Shown in pieces: positions 16,459 through 23,930 of a stretch of DNA of 24,273 bases. Source of the DNA: a virus. The notes beneath the pieces were generated by a model. It saw only the letters and a list, made by a program, of their open reading frames with translations. It searched no databases and was not told the DNA's origin. Each line of letters opens with the position of its first letter. The first letter of the stretch is position 1. The stretch covers positions 1 through 24,273 of the IMG/VR virus record IMGVR_UViG_3300030520_000902, one strand, 5' to 3'. The position numbers and the translations under genes were made by a program.

Positions 16459-16803
16459 ATGCGAATTGTCATCGAAGCTCCCGACGACCTCGCCGAACTG
16501 CTGCAAGCGCGGCAGGCGATTGACGCTCTTTTGCACCCGTTGATGTTCAACGAGCCAGCCCGGGCACCGGTCGTGCGAGACAGACGCTCGCCGGTTCGCC
16601 TGCGCGAACTGGTGCTATCCGTGCGCACGCTCAACGCGCTGGCCGCCGAGAGCATTACCACGCTTGATTCGCTGCTGAAGTGCCGGACGTCCGACCTGAT
16701 GCGCCTGCCCGGTTTCGGGCGCAAGTCACTGGACGAAGTCCGGGGCGCGCTCGAATCGCGCGGCCAGCATCTTCAACCCGATAACCCGGAGTGTCAGGCA
16801 TGA
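16459..16803 (+). CDS. Phage protein with an RNA polymerase alpha-subunit C-terminal domain
   Basis: A 114-residue protein starting MRIVIEAPDDLAELLQARQA. Residues 48-102 closely follow the C-terminal domain of bacterial RpoA: LVLSVRTLNALAAESITTLD, then LMRLPGFGRKSLDEVRGALE. The E. coli residues that contact UP-element DNA (Arg265, Asn268, Gly296, Lys298, Ser299) align with Arg56, Asn59, Gly87, Lys89 and Ser90, so minor-groove binding should be retained. The N-terminal assembly domain of RpoA is absent; residues 1-45 are unrelated and partly helical. It may bind DNA or an activator independently of polymerase, or act as a decoy; the function is unknown. GAGGAAG lies 5 bases before the ATG. The stop overlaps the exonuclease start as ATGA. 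Confidence 0.78.
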   Translation: MRIVIEAPDDLAELLQARQAIDALLHPLMFNEPARAPVVRDRRSPVRLRELVLSVRTLNALAAESITTLDSLLKCRTSDLMRLPGFGRKSLDEVRGALESRGQHLQPDNPECQA

Positions 16804-17699
16804 ACACGGCAAGCGAGGAATGGCTACAGAAGCGGCGCACCGGGATCGGCGGCAGCGACGCGGCGATTGCATGCGGGCTGCACCCCTACGTCGCGCCGAT
16901 CGAACTGTATCTGGACAAGATCGGTGAAGCGCCTTTCGAGCGGGAAGACACCGAACGCATGCAGATGGGCCGGGCGCTTGAGGATACGATCGCGAGCGTT
17001 TTCGCGGAGCGCTTTGGCGTGAAGCTGCGCCGGCACAACGCGATGCGCCGCAACCCGCGCTATCCGTGGATGCTCGCCAACCCTGACCGGCTGATCGAAG
17101 GCGCGCGCGTCGGGCTCGAAATCAAGAACGTCGATTCGCTGGTCTACCGCTTCGGCCAGTGGGGCGAGCCGGATTCCGACGAAGTACCCGAGCCGTACCT
17201 GTTGCAGGCACTGCATTACGCGGTCGTCTTCGACTATCCCGAGTGGCACATCGGCGCGCTGGTCGGTGGCAACCGGCTGGTCCGTTACATCGTGCGGCGG
17301 GACGCTGAACTCGAAGAAATGATGCTCGATGCCGAGCGCGATTTCTGGCACTGCGTCGAGAAGCGCGAACGCCCCGAGATTGACTATGCCCGACCCGGCA
17401 CGCTCGCGATGCTGAAGAAGCTCCACCCAGGCACGGACGGTTCCACCATCGCGCTACCCGACGATATCGAGCACTGGCATCGCACGCTTGTGGATGCCGC
17501 GCAGTATGAAAAACAGTATCAGGCCGCAGTCGATTGCGCGAAGGCCCACATCCTGTTCGCGATGGGTGACTCCGCAATCGGTCGGCTTGCCAGTGGCGGC
17601 GAGTATCGCCGCAAGGTCATCGAGCGGAAAGGCTACACGGTGGAAGCATCGACCTATGTGGACTTCCGCTTTTCGAAGAAGGGGCAAGCCAATGAATGA
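16800..17699 (+). CDS. YqaJ-like viral recombinase (lambda-exonuclease-type 5'-3' alkaline exonuclease)
   Basis: Resects double-stranded DNA ends so that an annealing protein can load on the 3' strand. The 299-residue protein shows the PD-(D/E)XK core: GIGGSDAA at 15-22, MGRALED at 56-62, ANPDRL with Asp96, GLEIKN with Glu107 and Lys109, and YLLQALHYA with Gln136. These are the metal and catalytic positions of the YqaJ/Exo family. I take ATG 16800 (CGGAG 8 bases upstream), although a GTG 9 bases earlier is in frame. It overlaps the gene before it by 4 bases and the gene after it by 8, so all three are translationally coupled in the rightward early operon. Confidence 0.9.
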   Translation: MNTASEEWLQKRRTGIGGSDAAIACGLHPYVAPIELYLDKIGEAPFEREDTERMQMGRALEDTIASVFAERFGVKLRRHNAMRRNPRYPWMLANPDRLIEGARVGLEIKNVDSLVYRFGQWGEPDSDEVPEPYLLQALHYAVVFDYPEWHIGALVGGNRLVRYIVRRDAELEEMMLDAERDFWHCVEKRERPEIDYARPGTLAMLKKLHPGTDGSTIALPDDIEHWHRTLVDAAQYEKQYQAAVDCAKAHILFAMGDSAIGRLASGGEYRRKVIERKGYTVEASTYVDFRFSKKGQANE

Positions 17700-18795
17700 T
17701 GTCGTCGCAGCCAATCCGTTCGGCAACGAGGGACCATCACCGGGAGGTGGTGCGCTCGTCGCAGCCGAACAGTCGAAGGCCATCGCGGAAGTGCAGGCCG
17801 CGCTGCTGATCGCTCGCGCGAACCCACGCGATCCGCGTCGTGCGATGGATCGTATATTGCAGGACTGCATGCGCCCGTCGCTCGCCGAGGAAGCGGCCTA
17901 CCAGTATTCCCGCGGTGGGACCGATATCAGCGGCCCGTCAATCCGGCTCGCTGAAACGCTCGCGAAGCGCTGGGGAAACATGGAGGCCGGGGTGAAGGAA
18001 CTGAGCCGTCACGACGGCGTTTCAGAGTGCCTTGCCTACGCATGGGACTACGAATCGAACTATCGCGACGTGCGCACGTTCACGGTTCGCCACTGGCGCG
18101 ACCGGAAGAATGGCGCCGGTTATGCGGTCACCGATGAGCGCGATATCTACGAGATGGTCGCGAACTATGGCGCGCGCCGCAAGCGGGCGTGCATCCTGGC
18201 GCTGATTGACGGCGATGTCGTTGAAGCAGCAACGAGGCAATGCGAACTCACGCTCGCTGCAAGGATCGAGGTCACTGATGAACTGATTGCGCAGATGCTT
18301 GAACGGTTCGGCGCATATGGCGTGACGAAGGAAATGATCGAAAAGCGTATCCAGCGTCATATGTCTGCACTCACTCCCGCGATGGCGATGTCGCTCAAGA
18401 AAATCTATAACTCGCTGCGCGACGGCATGAGCGCGCCCGCCGAGTGGTTCGAAATGGGCGAAAGCCCCGCTGCGAACGTGGCCGCGCCCACCGCCGACTC
18501 GCGCACCTCGTCAGTCAGGCAGCGCATGAAGTCCCGCAGGGGCAAGGACAGTACTGCGCCCGCTGCGGCTGGAAGCAGGCCACAGGATGACGCGCCGGCA
18601 CAGGCCAAATCGAAGCGACACGAACGCGTGATGACCTACGCGGAAGTCGCCGATGCGCTGAACGTCGCGACCGGTTCGGACGCGCTCAACGCGGCGGCTG
18701 ACCTGATTCGCCACGTCAAGGACGACGCGCAGCGTACCGAACTGACGCAGCTTTACAGCACGCGCGCCGCCGAATTTGATGAGCGCGGGGTGTGA
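17692..18795 (+). CDS. Conserved phage protein, probable recombination partner of the YqaJ exonuclease
   Basis: A 367-residue protein of a common phage type, recognised by KAIAEVQAALLIARANPRDP, ISGPSIRLAETLAKRWGNME, DERDIYEMVANYGARRKRAC and LALIDGDVVEAA. The place directly after a YqaJ exonuclease is where phages keep a single-strand annealing protein (RecT, Redbeta or Erf class). This family is not clearly one of those, so the annealing role is inference. The N-terminal 250 residues look globular; a Ser/Lys/Ala-rich linker (about 265-310) follows, then a small C-terminal domain, MTYAEVADALNVATGSDALN. That domain plan also occurs in annealing proteins that bind host SSB or exonuclease. The start ATG overlaps the end of the exonuclease gene by 8 bases. 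Confidence 0.72.
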   Translation: MNDVVAANPFGNEGPSPGGGALVAAEQSKAIAEVQAALLIARANPRDPRRAMDRILQDCMRPSLAEEAAYQYSRGGTDISGPSIRLAETLAKRWGNMEAGVKELSRHDGVSECLAYAWDYESNYRDVRTFTVRHWRDRKNGAGYAVTDERDIYEMVANYGARRKRACILALIDGDVVEAATRQCELTLAARIEVTDELIAQMLERFGAYGVTKEMIEKRIQRHMSALTPAMAMSLKKIYNSLRDGMSAPAEWFEMGESPAANVAAPTADSRTSSVRQRMKSRRGKDSTAPAAAGSRPQDDAPAQAKSKRHERVMTYAEVADALNVATGSDALNAAADLIRHVKDDAQRTELTQLYSTRAAEFDERGV

Positions 18796-18796
18796 C

Positions 18797-19033
18797 GTGA
18801 AAACCGTTGCCCAACGATGGGACGACTTCGAAAGGCGTGTGATCGCGCCTGATGGCCTGACGATCCAGAGCAGTGGAATGCGCGTCGCCTTCTACGCGGG
18901 CGCAAAAGCGATGCTCGACGCCGGACTTGAGATCGCGGAGATTGCCGACGATCAGCGCTGCGTCGCGCTGCTCGAATCCTTTCACCAGGAATGTCGCGAG
19001 TTCGGCGCACAGCAGCGCGCCGGGAACGCGTGA
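18797..19033 (+). CDS. Small conserved phage protein of unknown function (78 aa)
   Basis: Begins VKTVAQRWDDFERRVIAPDG and contains MRVAFYAGAKAMLDAGLEIA and LLESFHQECREFGAQQ. I have seen this RW-x2-FE ... FYxGAKAML ... ESFHQEC pattern in many phage early operons; no function is known. The GTG at 18797 is preferred, since it follows the upstream stop by one base and gives the usual N-terminus; an ATG at 18776 would overlap the gene before it. It is probably translated by coupling. Confidence 0.65.
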   Translation: MKTVAQRWDDFERRVIAPDGLTIQSSGMRVAFYAGAKAMLDAGLEIAEIADDQRCVALLESFHQECREFGAQQRAGNA

Positions 19034-19048
19034 TTAAGGAGAGCGAGC

Positions 19049-19558
19049 ATGCTCGACTTCCAGCGTCACCCCGTAAAGATCGCCCATATCAACGTCAGGA
19101 CCGAGACGCACGGTGACGAAGAAGTGACCGCCGTCGACCTGAAGCTGACCTTTGATGTGCCAAATTTCGTTCTCGACAAGCTCAGTCCGACGCTGCGGCC
19201 CTCACTGTACGAGGCCGCGAACGACGACATCTTCGGACCGGACGGGAACACGCTTTCACACGTCAAGAATCCGCAACTCGGCAGACTCAACTGGGCGGGT
19301 GAGCACGAACCCGTTTCACTGCATCTGCATTGCGGCGTGAAACCGAAAGACGACCTTCTGTTTACGGACTCCACTTTCGGAAAGATCAACTTCGAGGTCA
19401 AAGAAGGAGGCACCTGTTCGTTCGCTACCCGCGTGCAGATTCTGCCGAACGCCGCCGAGGCCGCGAAGCCGATGATGCTGCTAAAGCATGAAGTACTTGC
19501 GACGCTCGACACAGCAAATGCGTCGAACATTGACGGGCCGGATGATGACGGGAAATAG
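19049..19558 (+). CDS. Conserved phage early protein, possibly single-strand DNA-associated (169 aa)
   Basis: Reads HPVKIAHINVRTETHGDEEV, then AVDLKLTFDVPNFVLDKLSP, with a beta-rich body (HEPVSLHLHCGV, INFEVKEGGTCSFATRVQIL) and an acidic tail (DGPDDDGK). The family recurs next to exonuclease and annealing genes in phages of Burkholderia and Pseudomonas. A beta-rich body plus an acidic C-terminus is also the plan of SSB-type proteins, but no OB-fold motif is clear to me, so the role is open. AAGGAG lies 8 bases before the ATG. It follows the preceding gene by 15 bases. Confidence 0.7.
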   Translation: MLDFQRHPVKIAHINVRTETHGDEEVTAVDLKLTFDVPNFVLDKLSPTLRPSLYEAANDDIFGPDGNTLSHVKNPQLGRLNWAGEHEPVSLHLHCGVKPKDDLLFTDSTFGKINFEVKEGGTCSFATRVQILPNAAEAAKPMMLLKHEVLATLDTANASNIDGPDDDGK

Positions 19559-19633
19559 GCGGCACGCCTGCCGCTAACCGGTGCGGGCGTGACCGTTGCG
19601 TGAATCGCTCGTTCCATACCGTGAGAGGTTGAA

Positions 19634-20185
19634 ATGGATATCTCGATGGACATGCTGGAGCGCATGGATACCCAGGATGTTTTTGATTACTGTGCGTCCC
19701 ATATGCTCATGCAGGGCAAGCGCGGTTGTGACGAACGGGGCAAGTGCATGTATCGCGCGCCCGGTGGCGGCCGTTGCGCGGTGGGTTTTCTGATACCCGA
19801 TTCGATCTATTCGCCCATCATGGAGCACCGTTATGCAGGCGATCTTGCCGCCATGCTGGAGACAACCTGGTACGGGCATCGCTTCGCGCGTTTTCTTCGC
19901 GCCCACATCGGGTTGCTACACGAACTGCAAGCCATTCACGATGGTCGCGAACCGGGTGCCTGGCAGACAGAACTGTACGCGCTCGCACAGCGTCGCGGAC
20001 TTGATGTGACGGTTGTGCGCCTGCTCCGGAACCCCGTGAGGGTCGTGCTGGCCGCACGGGAAACCACACTGGCGGGCACGCGGCCCTCCCAGCCCATGTT
20101 CTACGCCGTACCTCTACCGTCATTCATGGAGGCCGATCATGGCAGCAAGAAACACGAGGAAACGCGAGAAGTTTCGACCGCCTGA
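19634..20185 (+). CDS. Conserved phage hypothetical protein with a Cys-rich N-terminal part (183 aa)
   Basis: Contains the common phage/plasmid pattern LMQGKRGCDERGKCMYRAPG followed by GRCAVGFLIPDSIYSPIME, which gives three Cys spaced around short loops. The C-terminal third is basic and irregular. The pattern is widespread in phage and host accessory regions with no assigned function. GAGAGG lies 6 bases before the ATG. A 75-base gap with a weak hairpin (GCGGCA...TGCCGC) separates it from the gene before it, and its end overlaps the next gene by 47 bases, which is long for true genes; the last 15 codons may be variable. Confidence 0.65.
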   Translation: MDISMDMLERMDTQDVFDYCASHMLMQGKRGCDERGKCMYRAPGGGRCAVGFLIPDSIYSPIMEHRYAGDLAAMLETTWYGHRFARFLRAHIGLLHELQAIHDGREPGAWQTELYALAQRRGLDVTVVRLLRNPVRVVLAARETTLAGTRPSQPMFYAVPLPSFMEADHGSKKHEETREVSTA

Positions 20186-20387
20186 CCTGGCCGACATCCA
20201 GCAGCTCGACGCCAGCGACTTTCAGGCCGTCGATGAATGGATGCCGAACTGGGGGCGCGAATGCGAGGTGTGCGGCCATGCGCCATGTGTGTCCGATGTG
20301 TATCAGGGGAAGGTGGTCTATGACGGGACAATGTGCGGCGTCTGCACATGGGGCGAAGCCGCGTGTCGCGATCCTGCCAACTGGTGA
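20139..20387 (+). CDS. Small Cys-rich, probable zinc-binding phage protein (82 aa)
   Basis: The C-terminal half reads ECEVCGHAPCVSDVYQG and then MCGVCTWGEAACRDPANW, giving paired CxxC-type ligands for one or two zinc ions. The N-terminus is basic (MAARNTRKREKFRPP). I know this CGVCTWGEA ending from other phage early regions, without a function. GGAGG lies 6 bases before the ATG, so the start is firm despite the overlap with the previous frame. It could be a small DNA- or protein-binding factor. Confidence 0.7.
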   Translation: MAARNTRKREKFRPPDLADIQQLDASDFQAVDEWMPNWGRECEVCGHAPCVSDVYQGKVVYDGTMCGVCTWGEAACRDPANW

Positions 20388-20415
20388 AGATTCACCCGAT
20401 TAGGGAAGGCTGACC

Positions 20416-20646
20416 ATGAACGCAACTAAGGAAACCACCGAGCGCCCGGCTCGGGCCGACGACGCGCCGCTCACGATCGCGCAGTTCTGCGAGCGTTACG
20501 GCATCAGCAAATACATCTACTATCGGCTCCGCAAACGCGGCGAAATGCCCAGAGAGACAGTAGTCAGTCCGCGGCGTCGCGTAATACTGGCCGCGTCGCT
20601 GCGCGAGTGGGAGCGTCGCGTTGAGGCGAAAAGCCTGGAGCAGTAA
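20416..20646 (+). CDS. Excisionase-like / AlpA-like helix-turn-helix protein
   Basis: A 76-residue protein with a MerR/AlpA-type winged helix: LTIAQFCERYGISKYIYYRL, then the wing GEMPRETVVSPRRRVI and the closing helix SLREWERRVEAK. Such small proteins serve as recombination directionality factors (Xis) or as regulators of the integrase gene. Its place at the end of the rightward early operon and the integrase 1.9 kb away fit an Xis, although the ATPase gene now separates them. GGGAAGG lies 7 bases before the ATG. Confidence 0.7.
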   Translation: MNATKETTERPARADDAPLTIAQFCERYGISKYIYYRLRKRGEMPRETVVSPRRRVILAASLREWERRVEAKSLEQ

Positions 20647-20853
20647 TGCCCGCACTGCAAAGGAGCCTCGTGTACGTCACGGAGTTTTCAGGACTTCGCT
20701 CATCGGCTCAGCGTCGAAGCCGCAGCGCTCCAGACTTGTGGGTCGTATCTTGTCGCACTCCCATACCAAGAAAGTTCTTCTTCCAAAGTCGAGTTACACT
20801 GGTACGGTGCTCCTACGCGTTGTAACTATAAAATTTTCGAAAGGTGACGATCC
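20647..20853 (+). promoter_or_regulatory. Leader of the ATPase gene with a promoter-like -10 element
   Basis: Gene-free 207 bases, AT-richer toward the end. TATAAA lies at 20827-20832, but no convincing -35 is visible at 16-18 bases. GAAAGGTGA precedes the ATG at 20854. The gap and the change in composition suggest that the ATPase gene has its own promoter and is not simply part of the early operon. Confidence 0.35.
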
Positions 20854-22359
20854 ATGAAGGAAGTCCTTCGCGCTCTAGACTTGGGAAACTCGGTCGCGGA
20901 ATTCGACGACTCGCTTGAGAAGTATTTCGTCGAAAATGAGGCGTTCCATGCGTTGGTGAACGGCAAAGTGGATGTCGTTGCGGGCGACAAAGGCACCGGA
21001 AAGACAGCTTTATATAGAATTTTGAAAAAACGCTACGGCTCTTTGCCCGAGTTGAAAGGCATCGAAGTGCTCGCCGGATTCAACCCGGCAGGCAGTCCGG
21101 TCTTTCAGCGTCTTGTTCGTGAGGAGGTACTAAAGGAAGGACAATACGTCAGCGTTTGGAAAACCTATATTCTCGCGCTCGTTGGCAACTGGTTGCTCGA
21201 GATTGTCGGTGAGGACCAGTCGCAGAACTTTCGTGACCTTTCGGACATGCTGACGGAGACGGGCCTGCGCTCAAAAGACGATAAGCCCGAGACGATTTTC
21301 AGCAAGATCGTCAATGTAATACAGAAGGCGCTCAAACCAAAGACCGCGGAGTTGGAGTTCACTCTTTCAGAGACCGGCATCCCGATCGTCACTCCGAAGC
21401 TGAGCTTCTTCGACTCAGCGGAGGAGGAGCAGCCCAAGGAGATCACACATGAGAGAGCGCTGCGCCTCCTCGACGATTGCCTCGGAGAGTTGGGCTATTC
21501 CGTTTGGGTCGTGTTGGATCGGTTAGATGAGGCGTTCCAAGGGTTTCCCGCGGTTGAAATCCCAGCACTTCGCGCATTGCTGCGCACCTATCTCGATCTT
21601 CTCGAATTTGGAAACTTCCGCCTCAAGCTTTTCGTTCGCCGCGACTTATTCAGACGGATCATCGGCGACGGCTTTGTGAATCTTACGCACATCAACGCGC
21701 GAAAGATCGAAATCTCTTGGGACGAGGGCGATCTGTTGAACCTGCTCTGCCGCCGAGTACGCGACAACGCGGATGTCATAAGTGCGCTCCATGCCGCCAA
21801 CTTATCAGACGAGGAACTGTTTTATAAGCTGTTTCCGGCGAAGGTCGACGTCGCGACTCGTAAGCCAACTTCATGGAAATGGATCATGGGCCGTATTAGG
21901 GACGGCAATGACGTTAGGCCGCCACGGAATCTAATCGACCTTACCAAAATGGCTCGGGACGAGCAATTGAAGGCCGAGGGTCGAACGCCGCGCGCGTTTA
22001 GCACAGAACAGCCGGTAATCGCATCCGAGGCAATTCGAAAGGCGCTGGAAAAACTTAGCGCCCAGCGTGTCGAAGATACGCTCCTCGCCGAGGCGGGCGT
22101 TCAAACGGCGGCACTGATCCAGAGGTTCCGCCGTGCTAAGGCCGAACAGAATTTAGAAAGCCTCGCGCCGATACTCGGACTGGAAGGCGAAGCTCTGCAA
22201 AGCGGTATTCGACAACTCGTAGAGGTCGGTTTTCTAGAGGAGATAAAGACCAGTTGGAAGGTGCCTATGCTCTATCGAGACGGCCTAGAGATCACCCAAG
22301 GCAAGGCTTTCCAATCTGCCTCGACCGAACCAGAGGACGAGGATAGCGAGGTGGAATGA
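20854..22359 (+). CDS. P-loop ATPase (Sll1717-like family), candidate phage cargo or defence protein
   Basis: A 501-residue ATPase. Walker A is GDKGTGKT (44-51), with VDVVA as the preceding strand. Walker B is VWVVLDRLDEAF (217-228) with Asp222 and the DE pair 225-226. LKLFVRRDLFRRI (257-269) follows, with arginines in a sensor-like place, and DVRPPRNLIDL (353-363) resembles the sensor-2 region of KAP/STAND-type ATPases. Residues about 405-485 look like a winged-helix domain; the tail is acidic (EPEDEDSEVE). No membrane segment or nuclease motif is visible. I recall this type as the family named after Synechocystis Sll1717, which has no settled function. It sits alone between the excisionase-like gene and int, has its own leader and is less GC-rich than the phage genes, as expected of an acquired cargo gene. 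A defence role is inference. Confidence 0.78.
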   Translation: MKEVLRALDLGNSVAEFDDSLEKYFVENEAFHALVNGKVDVVAGDKGTGKTALYRILKKRYGSLPELKGIEVLAGFNPAGSPVFQRLVREEVLKEGQYVSVWKTYILALVGNWLLEIVGEDQSQNFRDLSDMLTETGLRSKDDKPETIFSKIVNVIQKALKPKTAELEFTLSETGIPIVTPKLSFFDSAEEEQPKEITHERALRLLDDCLGELGYSVWVVLDRLDEAFQGFPAVEIPALRALLRTYLDLLEFGNFRLKLFVRRDLFRRIIGDGFVNLTHINARKIEISWDEGDLLNLLCRRVRDNADVISALHAANLSDEELFYKLFPAKVDVATRKPTSWKWIMGRIRDGNDVRPPRNLIDLTKMARDEQLKAEGRTPRAFSTEQPVIASEAIRKALEKLSAQRVEDTLLAEAGVQTAALIQRFRRAKAEQNLESLAPILGLEGEALQSGIRQLVEVGFLEEIKTSWKVPMLYRDGLEITQGKAFQSASTEPEDEDSEVE

Positions 22360-22522
22360 GATCAGCGCCGCATCCAGCACGCGCGCCGCTGGAATCGCCG
22401 CGCGCAGCATCCATGCGCGGCCGATCGCTTCGTTCGATAGGGTCAATCAAGATGGCATGTTGCCCATCGTATCTGCGCGATTGGCACGCTCACTACTCGA
22501 CTAGGTGAAACGCTTCCGCACG
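22360..22522 (-). other. Intergenic stretch with shards of a decayed leftward reading frame
   Basis: No intact gene. Read leftward, one frame gives RADTMGNMPS, a stop, then NEAIGRAWMLRAAIPAARVL and LDAALIS, which looks coding with one stop codon in it. A second frame gives DGQHAILIDPIERSDRPRMD. I cannot name the source; it may be the tail of a lost phage or host gene. The stretch also separates the convergent ATPase and integrase genes; no clear terminator hairpin is visible. Confidence 0.3.
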
Positions 22523-23881
22523 TCACGCGGCCCGCTGCGTGGCATCGTTTGCGGCCTGTGCGGCGTGTACGCGGGCTTGATCCAGTGCAGCAATCGCGCG
22601 GGCGTTGAAGTCGGCATCGCGGTGCGCGTAGCGCATCGTCTGCTCAATGCGGCTGTGACCCATCCAGCGGCTGACCACATCCAGCGGAACACCATGTTGC
22701 ACGGCGCGCGTCGCAAAGGAGTGCCGCAGGTCGTGCCAGCGGAATCCGGTGATCTTCGCGGCCTTTAGCAGGTCGGACCATTGCGAGATTGCACGCAGAA
22801 GCTCACCCGCAGCGTTCGTGAAAACGTGGATCGGATGCACGTTGTCCTGGAAGCACTGTGCGTGCCACTCGCGAATGACTTCGAACGCCTCGGCGGACAG
22901 CGGGACAACTCGGGTGCGGTTTACCTTTGAGTTTTCACTGCGGACGGTGACTGTGCGTGCGTAGAGGTCGATATCATCCCACCGCAGGGTGAGCTGCTCT
23001 TTGCGTCGCAAGCCGGTGTTGAGTGCGAACAGCACCGCAGGTTTCAGAAAATCGACAAACGCATGATGAGGTTCGAAAACGTCATGAAAGCGGGGGTCCG
23101 CATTGATGCGTTTCCAGTCAAGCCGGATGCTTCGCTCGCGTTCGTCCAGCGCGACGCGGAGCCGACATTCTTCGTCAGGCTTGAGCCAGCGCACCACGCC
23201 TGAGCCTTCGTCCTCCTTCTCGATCCCCTGACCAGGATTCTCTTTGATGATTTTCCGTTCGTAGGCATTGGTCAGTAGGCCGCGTAGCGCATTCATTTTC
23301 CGGTTAGCGGTAGCAGGCTTCATGTACTGCGCCGGGGCAGAGGCGGTGGCGGGCTTCTTCACCCGCGCCAGTTCGGTCGTAACCCATTGCATGAGGTCAT
23401 CGCGCGAAACCTCGTTGAGAGCCTTGCCGAGGATATCTGCAAAATGCTCACGGATGTCAGCGATCGTCCGCTTTGCACGCTCCTTGTTCCGCGACTTGCC
23501 GACGAAATAATCGGCGTACGTTTTCGTCAGGAACTCCCCCCCAGTCGGGACCGCCTTGAGCCGTTCGGCGGTCACAGCGCGTGCGGCCTGTTTCGTGAGC
23601 AGGGTCACGTCATCATCGCTGCTGCGGTCGAGCGTCGCGCCCATTTTCTTTGCAAGCTCGCGCGCCACGCTGGGAGCAATCGCCGGATAGTGGCCGACCG
23701 TCTTGCGCGGGTGCTTGCCGTTAGGGCTAGACCAGCGGTAGTAGTATGTAACGCCGCCCTTAGGGGTGACCTTCACGCCGAAGCCGCGCAGGGCTGCGTC
23801 AGCGTATTCCTGATATTTGCCCGTGCCTCCCGCCTGGCGGATGTTTTCCAGAAAGTCACGATTGATGGTGTAACGCTGCAT
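22523..23881 (-). CDS. int: Tyrosine-type phage integrase
   Basis: Catalyses site-specific integration and excision of the element. The 452-residue protein has an N-terminal arm-binding part that begins MQRYTINRDFLENIRQAGGT and includes LRGFGVKVTPKGGVTYYYRW (DUF4102-like), a core-binding SAM-like region (about 118-215) and a catalytic domain with all key residues: Arg292 in NTGLRRKEQL, Lys319, His383 and Arg386 in WHDLRHSFAT, His409 in WMGHS and Tyr418 in MRYAH. It looks complete and active. GAGGG lies 7 bases before the ATG. The gene reads away from the nearby right end; the region upstream of its start carries a palindrome and TAGGGGAATTT repeats. Confidence 0.93.
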   Translation of the reverse strand: MQRYTINRDFLENIRQAGGTGKYQEYADAALRGFGVKVTPKGGVTYYYRWSSPNGKHPRKTVGHYPAIAPSVARELAKKMGATLDRSSDDDVTLLTKQAARAVTAERLKAVPTGGEFLTKTYADYFVGKSRNKERAKRTIADIREHFADILGKALNEVSRDDLMQWVTTELARVKKPATASAPAQYMKPATANRKMNALRGLLTNAYERKIIKENPGQGIEKEDEGSGVVRWLKPDEECRLRVALDERERSIRLDWKRINADPRFHDVFEPHHAFVDFLKPAVLFALNTGLRRKEQLTLRWDDIDLYARTVTVRSENSKVNRTRVVPLSAEAFEVIREWHAQCFQDNVHPIHVFTNAAGELLRAISQWSDLLKAAKITGFRWHDLRHSFATRAVQHGVPLDVVSRWMGHSRIEQTMRYAHRDADFNARAIAALDQARVHAAQAANDATQRAA

Positions 23882-23900
23882 GGCTCTGCCCTCGCTGTTT

Positions 23901-23915
23901 GCCTGTTAAACAGGC
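23901..23915. promoter_or_regulatory. Palindrome upstream of int, candidate operator
   Basis: GCCTGTTAAACAGGC has perfect 7-bp arms around a single base. It lies 20 bases before the int start and just upstream of its ribosome binding site, where a bound regulator, such as the excisionase-like protein or Int itself, would block expression. Confidence 0.45.
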
Positions 23916-23930
23916 TGCACGGTTTGAGCG

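Noticed and set aside
20392-20655. Leftward frame opposite the excisionase-like gene
   Set aside because: The rightward gene has a good ribosome binding site and a winged-helix pattern; the opposite frame has neither.
20621-20857. 78-codon rightward frame between the excisionase-like gene and the ATPase gene
   Set aside because: Starts inside the previous gene, lacks a binding site and domain, and covers the likely promoter of the ATPase gene.
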